Shown: piece after piece, positions 58,168 to 64,000 of the stretch
How positions within the stretch are numbered: position 1 is the stretch's first letter
How the letters are laid out: each line of letters starts with the position of its first letter
Assembly: GCA_016718385.1 (NCBI GenBank)
Contig: JADKDK010000006.1
Span: 248,001-312,000, forward strand
DNA: 64,000 bases
Direction: 5' to 3'
Source: Gammaproteobacteria bacterium
GTDB taxonomy: Bacteria; Pseudomonadota; Gammaproteobacteria; Pseudomonadales; UBA5518
Notes under the pieces: generated by a model
The model's database searches: none
The model's input: the letters and a program-made list of their open reading frames with translations, nothing else
What the model was told of the DNA's origin: nothing
Translations under genes and position numbers: made by a program

Positions 58168-59538
58168 ATGACGCGCGCAAACCGATCCAAGCAGCACTGG
58201 CAGGCGCTCGACCGCGCCCATCACCTGCACCCCTTCACGGACTTCCACGAGCTGGGCGCGCAGGGCACGCGCGTGATCACGCGTGCCGAGCACATCTACA
58301 TCTACGACATCGAAGGCCGCGAGTATCTCGACGCCATGTCGGGACTGTGGTGCTGCAACCTCGGCTACAGCCGCCGCGAGATCGTGGACGCGATAACGCA
58401 GCAGCTGCAGGAGCTGCCCTTCTACAACAACTTCTTCCAGTGCGCGCACCCGCCCTCGATCGAACTGGCGCAGGTGCTGGCCGCGGTCGCGCCGCCGCAC
58501 ATGAAGCACGTGTTCTTCACGAACTCGGGCAGCGAGGGCAACGACACCGTGGTGCGCATGGTGCGCCGCTACTGGGACCTGGAGGAACAGCCGCAGAAGC
58601 GCTGGATCATCAGCCGCGTCAACGCCTACCACGGCAGCACGATCGCCGGCGCGAGCCTCGGCGGCATGAGCTTCGTGCACAAGCAGTTCGAGCCGCTGCC
58701 CTACGTGACGCACATCCAGCAGCCGTACTGGTACGGCGAGGGCGCGGGCCTGTCGCCGGAGGAATTCGGCGTGCAGGCCGCGCGCGCGCTCGAGGCGAGG
58801 ATCGAGGAACTCGGCCCCGACAACGTGGCCGCGTTCATCGCCGAGCCGGTGCAGGGCGCCGGCGGCGTGATCATCGCACCCGAGAGCTACTGGCCCGAAG
58901 TGCGCCGCGTGCTCGCGAAGTACGACATCCTGCTGGTCATGGACGAGGTGATCTGCGGTTTCGGGCGCACCGGCAAATGGTTCGGCAATGTCCACTACGG
59001 CATGAAGCCAGACCTGATGACCTTCGCCAAGGCAGTCACCAACGGCTACCAGCCTCTCGGCGGTGTGATGGTCGGCGAGCGCGTCGCGGAGGTACTGACC
59101 AGGCGCGGCGGAGAATTCGGCCACGGCTTCACCTATTCCGGGCATCCCGCGGCCTGCGCCGCCGGCCTCGCGACGCTGAAGATCCTGCGCGAGGAAAACG
59201 TCATCGCGAACGTCGAGGCCGTGTCCGCCCCGCATCTTGCCAGGCGCTGGGCGGAGCTCGCGGATCATCCGCTGGTCGGCGAGGCGCGCACGCTGGGGCT
59301 CTTCGGCGCGCTCGAGCTGGTCAAGGACAAGAGCACACGCGAGCGCTTCGCGCCCGGCGGTCGCGCGGGCGCAGTGTGCCGCCAGGCCAGCCTGAACAAC
59401 GGGCTGGTGATGCGCGCCACCGGTGACACCATGATCATTGCGCCGCCGCTGATCTGCACGACAGCGGAGATCGACACGCTGGTCGAGCGCGCGAAGGCGG
59501 CGCTCGACGAGGCGGCCCGCGAACTGGGGGCCGCCTGA
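58168..59538 (+). CDS. Class III aminotransferase, probably putrescine/polyamine-pyruvate transaminase
   Basis: A 456-residue PLP enzyme. It has TNSGSEGNDTVVRMVRRYWD, YHGSTIAGASLGGM, LLVMDEVICGFGRTGKWFGN (PLP-ring Asp) and TFAKAVTNGYQPLGGVMVG with the Schiff-base Lys. The overall pattern fits the SpuC-type omega-amine:pyruvate transaminases, which convert putrescine to 4-aminobutanal. The divergent puuD-puuA genes support an amine substrate, possibly with spermidine or diaminopropane as alternatives. GAGG lies 8 bases before the ATG. Confidence 0.9.
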   Translation: MTRANRSKQHWQALDRAHHLHPFTDFHELGAQGTRVITRAEHIYIYDIEGREYLDAMSGLWCCNLGYSRREIVDAITQQLQELPFYNNFFQCAHPPSIELAQVLAAVAPPHMKHVFFTNSGSEGNDTVVRMVRRYWDLEEQPQKRWIISRVNAYHGSTIAGASLGGMSFVHKQFEPLPYVTHIQQPYWYGEGAGLSPEEFGVQAARALEARIEELGPDNVAAFIAEPVQGAGGVIIAPESYWPEVRRVLAKYDILLVMDEVICGFGRTGKWFGNVHYGMKPDLMTFAKAVTNGYQPLGGVMVGERVAEVLTRRGGEFGHGFTYSGHPAACAAGLATLKILREENVIANVEAVSAPHLARRWAELADHPLVGEARTLGLFGALELVKDKSTRERFAPGGRAGAVCRQASLNNGLVMRATGDTMIIAPPLICTTAEIDTLVERAKAALDEAARELGAA

Positions 59539-59544
59539 ACCCGG

Positions 59545-59568
59545 ACCGGGCCCGAGCTGCGGCCCGGT
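59545..59568 (+). terminator. Hairpin after the aminotransferase gene
   Basis: ACCGGGCC (59545-59552) pairs perfectly with GGCCCGGT (59561-59568) across eight bases, 6 bases after the stop codon. There is no T run, so it may be a weak terminator or a message-stabilising hairpin. Confidence 0.45.
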
Positions 59569-59604
59569 GTGATTCATGCCGACTGGTGCCTACCCGAGCG
59601 CTGC

Positions 59605-59630
59605 TGTCGCCATGAATGGCGACCTACAGG
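59605..59630. repeat. Palindrome, GCCA stem
   Basis: GTC-GCCA-TGAA-TGGC-GAC with a CTACAGG flank, preceded at 59571-59583 by a half unit (TTCATGCCGAC). It sits between the aminotransferase and GlsB-like genes. Confidence 0.85.
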
Positions 59631-59701
59631 GGCGCCTTGCGCGTGACGCGCAAAGGCAATAGGGTAAGGGCAGGCCAACAACCCGGACGAGGACACCGAC
59701 C

Positions 59702-59950
59702 ATGGGCATACTTTCGTGGATCGTGATGGGGCTGATCGTGGGCGTGCTCGCCAAGTTCATCATGCCCGGCAAGGATCCGGGCGGCTTCGTCATCACGGTG
59801 GCGCTCGGCATCGGCGGCGCCTTCGTCGGCGGCTATATCGGCTCCTTTCTCGGTCTCGGTGCCGTCAGCGGGATCAACGTCGCCAGCATATTCATCTCCA
59901 CGCTCGGCGCGATCGTGCTGCTCGCGGTTTATCGCACGCTGAAGAAGTGA
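59702..59950 (+). CDS. GlsB/YeaQ/YmgE family small membrane protein
   Basis: An 82-residue protein with three membrane helices and glycine-rich turns: ILSWIVMGLIVGVLAKFIMP, GKDPGGFVITVALGIGGAFV and GGYIGSFLGLG. This is the transglycosylase-associated/GlsB pattern of small stress-response membrane proteins whose exact role is unknown. GAGG precedes the ATG. A terminator hairpin lies about 110 bases downstream, so it is probably a single-gene unit. Confidence 0.9.
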   Translation: MGILSWIVMGLIVGVLAKFIMPGKDPGGFVITVALGIGGAFVGGYIGSFLGLGAVSGINVASIFISTLGAIVLLAVYRTLKK

Positions 59951-60057
59951 CGACGGGGCCCGCGCGCCCCGCATCGCCTCCCCGCTTGCGCCCCCTCCCG
60001 CGGCGGGGTGTCTTTGTCTCGACGAAGCAGTTACCATCCCGTTATCCCTCTCGACAC

Positions 60058-60094
60058 CCACGCGCCGGCACCCGCCGGTGCGTGGCGTTTGTTT
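60058..60094 (+). terminator. Intrinsic terminator between the GlsB-like gene and rnk
   Basis: CCACGCGCCGGC (60058-60069) pairs with GCCGGTGCGTGG (60074-60085) over twelve positions (one G-T) around an ACCC loop, followed by CGTTTGTTT. It ends the upstream transcript 43 bases before the rnk ATG. Confidence 0.75.
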
Positions 60095-60128
60095 GCGCCG
60101 GCGCAACGATCACGCAAGGAGATTGACC

Positions 60129-60539
60129 ATGAGCTCGCAGCCCGCCATAACCGTATCCAGCCTCGACCTGCAGCGCATCGAACGCGTGCTGCGCGCCCAA
60201 TCGGTGCGACACCTGCCCGGCATCGACGCGCTGCAGGACGAACTGGACCGCGCCAACGTGGTCGAACCCGTGGACATGCCGCCCGGGATCGTGACGATGA
60301 ACTCCACCGTGCGTTTCTGCGACGACGCCACCGGGGACCGGCACGAGCTCACGCTGGTGTACCCCGATGGCGCCGGCGCGCCCGGCACGGTCTCGATACT
60401 GGCGCCCACGGGCAGCGCCCTGCTCGGGCTCTCGGTGGGTCAATCGATCGCCTGGCAGGTGCCCGGCGGGCGCAAGCTGCAGCTGCGCGTGCTCGAGGTG
60501 GTGCGCCAGCCAGAAGCCGAGGGCGAATACCATCGCTGA
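60129..60539 (+). CDS. rnk: Regulator of nucleoside diphosphate kinase Rnk
   Basis: A 136-residue protein with a short N-terminal coiled coil (LDLQRIERVLRAQSVRHLPG, LQDELDRANVV) and a GreA/GreB-type C-terminal domain (MNSTVRFCDDATGDRHELTL, GSALLGLSVGQSIAWQVPGG). Rnk binds RNA polymerase in competition with Gre factors and affects NDK levels. The ATG at 60129 has AAGGAG 7 bases before it; the longer open frame from 60078 has none. The universal stress gene follows after 27 bases. Confidence 0.93.
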   Translation: MSSQPAITVSSLDLQRIERVLRAQSVRHLPGIDALQDELDRANVVEPVDMPPGIVTMNSTVRFCDDATGDRHELTLVYPDGAGAPGTVSILAPTGSALLGLSVGQSIAWQVPGGRKLQLRVLEVVRQPEAEGEYHR

Positions 60540-60566
60540 CACCGGCCACGTCACGGAGATCGCACG

Positions 60567-61442
60567 ATGAACCGGACCGTCCTCAGCGCCACGGATTTCT
60601 CCGCCGACGCGCGCCAGGCGGCGGAGCGCGCGGCACTGCTGTGCGCCGCCGGCGCGATGGCCGGCAGCACGCTGCTGCACGTGATGCAGGCCTCGTGGCT
60701 CGACTCGGTGCGCCGCCTGGTGAAGCTGCCGGCCGAGGCTGAAGCGGCGATGCTCGCCGAAGCCACGGCAAAACTGGGGCACTGGGCCTCGGAGATCGGT
60801 GCCCGCACCGGCTTCGTGCCGCAAACCGGCGTGCGCATCGGCAGCGTCGTCGATACGCTGCTGCGCGAGGCCGAGGAGCACGAACTGCTCGCGCTGGGCG
60901 CCCGCGGCCGGCATCCGCTGCGCGATTTCGCCTTGGGCACCACGGCCGAGCACCTGTTGCGCCGCACGCGCAAGCCCCTGCTGGTGGTGCGCCGCCCGGC
61001 CGCGTCCGGCTACCGGCGGGTGCTGGTCGCGCTGGATTTTTCGCCGCATTCGCGTACCGCGCTCGAATGGGCCGTGCGGCTCGGTCCGCTCGCCGAGGTG
61101 CACGCGCTGCACGTCTTCGAGATGCCCTTCGAGGGGATGATGCACTACTCCGGCGTCGACACGGCGCTCGTCGAGCAGTACCGCCGCGAGGCCCACGCCG
61201 AGGCCACCGGCGAGATGCGCCGCTTCATCGCCGACCTCGCCATCGACAAGCGGCGGCTGCATACCGAGATCGCCGGCGGCGAGCACATCCCCAGCGCGCT
61301 GCAGGAACGGGCGCTCGCCCTCGATGCCGACCTGGTCGTGGTCGGCAAGCACGGCAAGTCGATTGCCGAGCAACTGCTGCTCGGCAGCGTGACGCTGCAC
61401 CTGCTCGCCCAGTGCCCCTGTGACGTACTCGTCGCGCAGTAA
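60567..61442 (+). CDS. Universal stress protein with two Usp domains
   Basis: A 291-residue tandem UspA protein. Domain 1 (about 1-142) starts TVLSATDFSADARQAAERAA and ends GARGRHPLRDFALGTTAEHL. Domain 2 (about 147-291) starts RRVLVALDFSPHSRTALEWA and ends VVGKHGKSIAEQLLLGSVTL. The GxxGx9G(S/T) ATP-site pattern is visible in both. GGAG lies 7 bases before the ATG. It is probably co-transcribed with rnk upstream and with the antiporter remnant 12 bases downstream. Confidence 0.93.
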   Translation: MNRTVLSATDFSADARQAAERAALLCAAGAMAGSTLLHVMQASWLDSVRRLVKLPAEAEAAMLAEATAKLGHWASEIGARTGFVPQTGVRIGSVVDTLLREAEEHELLALGARGRHPLRDFALGTTAEHLLRRTRKPLLVVRRPAASGYRRVLVALDFSPHSRTALEWAVRLGPLAEVHALHVFEMPFEGMMHYSGVDTALVEQYRREAHAEATGEMRRFIADLAIDKRRLHTEIAGGEHIPSALQERALALDADLVVVGKHGKSIAEQLLLGSVTLHLLAQCPCDVLVAQ

Positions 61443-61454
61443 CGGAGCCGGGTC

Positions 61455-61706
61455 GTGCCCCACGAGCCGGCGCTGATCACCACCATCGCCGCCGCTTTCG
61501 GGCTGGCGCTGATCCCGGGCTTCGTCGCCGACATCGAGCTCAGGCAGCAGCTGGCCGAGATCGGCGTGATGCTGCTGATTTTCGGGGTGGGATTGCACTT
61601 CTCGCTGGCCGACCTGCTCGCGGTGCGGCGCATCGCGCTGCCGGGCGCCGTGGCGCAGATAGCCGCCGCAGCAAGCCTGAGCCGCCGCGCATTCAGATTC
61701 GGTTAA
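61455..61706 (+). pseudogene. Remnant of a YbaL/KefB-type cation:proton antiporter
   Basis: An 83-codon frame. HEPALITTIAAAFGLALIPG joins directly to FVADIELRQQLAEIGVMLLI, FGVGLHFSLADLLAVRRIAL and PGAVAQIAAA. In full-length YbaL the first and second parts are separated by about 33 residues (the first membrane helices), and more than 400 residues follow the last motif. Both are missing: an internal deletion and a 3' truncation ending in SLSRRAFRFG. A GGAG still precedes the GTG, so it may be translated, but it cannot be a transporter. The break point lies just at the promoter region of the PepSY operon. Confidence 0.82.
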
Positions 61707-61707
61707 G
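61692..61707 (+). promoter_or_regulatory. TTCAG-N6-TTAAG direct repeat upstream of the PepSY/two-component operon
   Basis: TTCAG (61692-61696) and TTAAG (61703-61707) with an 11-base period lie 64 bases before the first PepSY ATG. PmrA/QseB/BqsR-type regulators bind direct repeats of this sort (for example TTAAG-N6-TTAAG for BqsR). It may be the site of the response regulator encoded in the operon, that is, autoregulation. Confidence 0.5.
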
Positions 61708-61770
61708 CTTCCGCTCGTAGTCTGGCCACGTTGTCACCGAGGCAACCCCGTCAAACCACAGGAGTTCACC

Positions 61771-62082
61771 ATGAAACGGATCATCGCACTCATCGCTTGC
61801 GCTTCCTTCGCTGCCGCCGCCGGCCTCGCGCGCGCCGACGACGACATCGGCCCGGACAAGGCCGTCGAGTTGCTGAATGCCGGCGCCATCAAGCCCTTCG
61901 AGCAGTTGAATGCCGCGGCGCTCGCGTCGCACCCGGATGCCACCATCGGCGACACCGAGCTCGAGAACGCCTACGGCAAGTACGTCTACGAGGTGGAGCT
62001 GCGCGACGCCGCCGGCCAGGAATGGGACGTCGACGTCGATGCCGCCACCGGTGCGGTGCTGGCGGACCGCAAGGACGACTGA
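61771..62082 (+). CDS. Exported PepSY-domain protein
   Basis: A 103-residue protein with a signal peptide (MKRIIALIACASFAAAAGLA, then RADDD) and one PepSY domain (about 28-103; KAVELLNAGAIKPFEQLNAA, YVYEVELRDAAGQEWDVDVD, ATGAVLADRKDD). PepSY domains bind or restrain partners in the periplasm and often accompany QseBC/PmrAB-like sensors. AGGAG lies 6 bases before the ATG. First gene of the signalling operon. Confidence 0.9.
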   Translation: MKRIIALIACASFAAAAGLARADDDIGPDKAVELLNAGAIKPFEQLNAAALASHPDATIGDTELENAYGKYVYEVELRDAAGQEWDVDVDAATGAVLADRKDD

Positions 62083-62088
62083 AAACCC

Positions 62089-62394
62089 GTGCGTGCGCTG
62101 GGACTCGTGTTGCCGGTCGCCCTCGCCCTTGCGGCGGGCGCGACCGGCGCAGACGACATCGACCAGGACGAGGCGCTGGCACTGCGGCGCAGCGGTGAGT
62201 TGCAGCCGCTGGAGTCGCTGCTCGCTCGGGTGCGCGAGCGCCACCCCGGCGCCACCCTGCTGGAGGTCGAACTCGAGGGCAAGCACGACCGGCTGATCTA
62301 CGAACTGGAAGTGCTGAGCGCGGGCGGCCAGGTGCGCGAGCTCGAGTTCGATGCGCGCAGCGGCGAGCTGCTGCATGACGAGGAAGAGGACTGA
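62089..62394 (+). CDS. Second exported PepSY-like protein
   Basis: A 101-residue protein with a signal peptide (MRALGLVLPVALALAAGATG) and a PepSY fold (ALRRSGELQPLESLLARVRE, LIYELEVLSAGGQVRELEFD, SGELLHDEEED), clearly related to the gene 6 bases upstream. The start is a GTG without its own ribosome site, so it depends on translation of the first gene. Its TGA stop overlaps the response-regulator ATG by 1 base. The acidic C-terminus (DEEED) might bind metal ions. Confidence 0.85.
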   Translation: MRALGLVLPVALALAAGATGADDIDQDEALALRRSGELQPLESLLARVRERHPGATLLEVELEGKHDRLIYELEVLSAGGQVRELEFDARSGELLHDEEED

Positions 62395-63059
62395 TGCGCG
62401 TCCTGCTGGTCGAGGACAGCGTGGCGCTGGCCGACGAACTGTTGCCACTGCTGGCGCGCAGCGGCTATGCCGTGGACTGGGTGGTCGACGGGCGCGACGC
62501 CAGCGTGCGCGCCAGCGACGAGAACTACGACGTCGCGGTGCTCGACCTCGGGCTGCCCGGGCGCAACGGCCTCGAGGTGCTGCGCGACTGGCGCTCGGCG
62601 GGCCTGCCGCTGGCGGTGCTGGTGCTGACCGCGCGCGACAGCTTCGCCGACCGCATAGCGGGCCTGCGCGCCGGCGCCGACGACTATCTCGCCAAACCCT
62701 TTCATCCCGATGAACTGCTGCTGCGGTTGCAGGCGCTGCTGCGCCGGCGCCACGGCCAGACCAATGCGCCGCGGCTGGTGGTCGGCGCGCTCGCGCTGGA
62801 CGAGGAACGCCAGTTCGTGGAGCGCGACGGCACGGTGGTGGCGCTGAGCGGCGCCGAGTTCCGCCTGCTGCGCTGCTTCATGCTGCACCCGGACCGCGTG
62901 CTGTCGCGCGGGCAGCTCGAGGAGCATCTCTACGACGGCGAGACCGAGCGCGACAGCAATGTGCTGGAAGTGCTGGTCAACCGCCTGCGGCGCAAGCTCG
63001 GCCGCGAGGTCATCGAGACGCGCCGCGGCCAGGGCTATTGCTTCACGGGCGGCACCTGA
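62394..63059 (+). CDS. OmpR-family response regulator (QseB/PmrA-like)
   Basis: A 221-residue regulator. The receiver domain has acidic residues E7-D8, phospho-acceptor Asp51 in VAVLDLGLPGRNGLEVLRDW, and Lys101 in LAKPFHPDE. The C-terminal winged helix (about 125-221) has SGAEFRLLRCFMLHPDRVLS and NVLEVLVNRLRRKLGREVIE. Sequence and gene order are closest to the QseB/PmrA/TctD branch. It should be phosphorylated by the kinase encoded immediately downstream and may bind the direct repeat at 61692-61707. Confidence 0.94.
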   Translation: MRVLLVEDSVALADELLPLLARSGYAVDWVVDGRDASVRASDENYDVAVLDLGLPGRNGLEVLRDWRSAGLPLAVLVLTARDSFADRIAGLRAGADDYLAKPFHPDELLLRLQALLRRRHGQTNAPRLVVGALALDEERQFVERDGTVVALSGAEFRLLRCFMLHPDRVLSRGQLEEHLYDGETERDSNVLEVLVNRLRRKLGREVIETRRGQGYCFTGGT

Positions 63060-64000
63060 ATGCGCCGCCCCTCGATGGCGCGGCAACTGAGCCTCGGGCT
63101 GGTGACGAGCCTGCTCGCCACCGCGCTGGCGCTCGCGGTGGTCGCCAGCGCGCTGTTCGAACGCGCGCTGCGCCAGTACGCGCTGGAAATCCTCGAAGAC
63201 GACGCGCGCAGCGTGCTCGCCGCGATCACGCCCGGCCCACAGGGCCTGCAACTCGACCGCACACGCCTGGCGCCGGCCTACGAGCGGCCATTGTCGGGGC
63301 GCTATTTCGTGGTCACGATCGGCGACACGCGCTGGCGCTCGCGTTCGCTGTGGGATGCCGAGCTGCCCGAGCCCGCGGCAGCCGGTGCCGCACCGGGCCT
63401 GCTCGAGGGCCCGCAAGGACAGCGGCTGCTCTGCCTGCGCCTCGATTACCGCCGCCACGGCACGGCGATCTCGGTGACGGTGGCGGCCGACGTGGCGCCG
63501 CTGCTCGCGCAGTTCGGACGCATCGGGCTACTGCTGCTCGGGCTGGGCATCGTCGCGCTGCTGTTGCTGACCTGGGTGCAGCGCTGGTGGATGCGGCGCG
63601 CGCTGCGGCCGCTGCATCAGGCCAGCCGGCAGCTGCAGGAACTGCAGCTCGGGCAGCGCGAACTGCTGGAGACGCAGGCGCCGCACGAGCTCGCGCCGCT
63701 GATCGCCGAGATCAACCGCCTGCTCGCGCACACGCGCCAGTCGCTGGCGCGCTCGCGCCACGCGCTCGGCAACCTGGGCCATGCGCTGAAGACGCCGCTC
63801 GCGGTGCTCGTGAGCGCGAGCGAGCGCGCCGAGCCGCCGCTGCGCGCGCAGCTGCAGACGCAGCTCGCGCAGATGCAGCACCGCATCGCGCGTGAACTGG
63901 GTCGCGCCCGCACCGCCGGAGAAACCATCGGCGGGGAGCGCTTCGCGCCGCGCGAGGACCTGCCGCTGCTGATCGACAGCGTGCGCCGAGCGCACGGACG
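63060..64000 (+). CDS. Sensor histidine kinase (runs off the window)
   Basis: The ATG at 63060 follows the regulator stop directly, and the frame is open to base 64000 (313 codons). A membrane helix (about 10-33), a periplasmic loop of about 115 residues (SGRYFVVTIGDTRWRSRSLW), a second helix (about 154-173, IGLLLLGLGIVALLLLTWVQ), a HAMP-like linker and the dimerisation helix with phospho-acceptor His241 in NLGHALKTPLAVLV are visible. The ATPase domain lies beyond the window. It is probably the partner of the preceding regulator, with the PepSY proteins as periplasmic modulators. Confidence 0.92.
   Translation, partial: MRRPSMARQLSLGLVTSLLATALALAVVASALFERALRQYALEILEDDARSVLAAITPGPQGLQLDRTRLAPAYERPLSGRYFVVTIGDTRWRSRSLWDAELPEPAAAGAAPGLLEGPQGQRLLCLRLDYRRHGTAISVTVAADVAPLLAQFGRIGLLLLGLGIVALLLLTWVQRWWMRRALRPLHQASRQLQELQLGQRELLETQAPHELAPLIAEINRLLAHTRQSLARSRHALGNLGHALKTPLAVLVSASERAEPPLRAQLQTQLAQMQHRIARELGRARTAGETIGGERFAPREDLPLLIDSVRRAHG

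Overview
The window reads as chromosomal DNA of a high-GC gammaproteobacterium. The order pilB-pilC-pilD-coaE-yacG, the divergent pilA, the fimT-pilV-pilW-pilX-pilY1-pilE minor-pilin operon, and djlA, rnk, lon and a QseB-type two-component operon all point that way. I cannot place it below class. There is no phage, plasmid, CRISPR array, rRNA or tRNA that I can see.

Layout. 1-9072: a type IV pilus block. A pilin gene is followed by two glycosyltransferase genes (the second cut by the window edge), and pilBCD, coaE and yacG diverge from it. A toxin-antitoxin pair sits between two decayed pieces of an IS66 element at 7259-8124. 9254-10318: a sigma-54 promoter, a 52-residue PEP-CTERM protein and a membrane hydroxylase. 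10336-17649: the minor pilin/PilY1 operon, ending in two small uncharacterised genes. 18099-31393: a type I secretion locus (ABC transporter, membrane fusion protein, TPR protein with a glycosyltransferase-like half, small membrane protein, and a 2489-residue lipase with RTX repeats). 31594-41968: a MinD/FlhG-like ATPase with a long extra C-terminus, Lon, several NAD(P)-dependent oxidoreductases, DjlA and a PAP2 phosphatase. 42002-53777: amidase, LLM oxidoreductase, fumarase, a GGDEF/EAL protein, a LuxR-type regulator, a DUF885 protein, an alpha/beta hydrolase and a methyltransferase. 53794-59538: a polyamine-use cluster (puuD-puuA-OPT transporter, divergent aminotransferase). 59702-64000: small stress genes, a broken YbaL/KefB-type antiporter, and a PepSY-PepSY-response regulator-histidine kinase operon cut by the right edge.

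The most unusual signal is not a gene. Close to forty short palindromes lie between genes in 13 clusters. They share GTC...TTCA...GAC and a GT(A/G)GGTC flank, but their inner four-base stems come in at least seven versions, always with a matching opposite arm. Several provide the stop codon of the neighbouring gene, and in places they are tandemly amplified. A second, REP-like palindrome with CGCGGGCATGGCCCGC as its core occurs four times.

Functionally, the left third serves pili (assembly, priming, probable pilin glycosylation, two sigma-54 promoter candidates). The middle exports a large Ca-binding lipase that may be paired with an immunity-like membrane protein. The right third is mainly amine/peptide catabolism and signalling.
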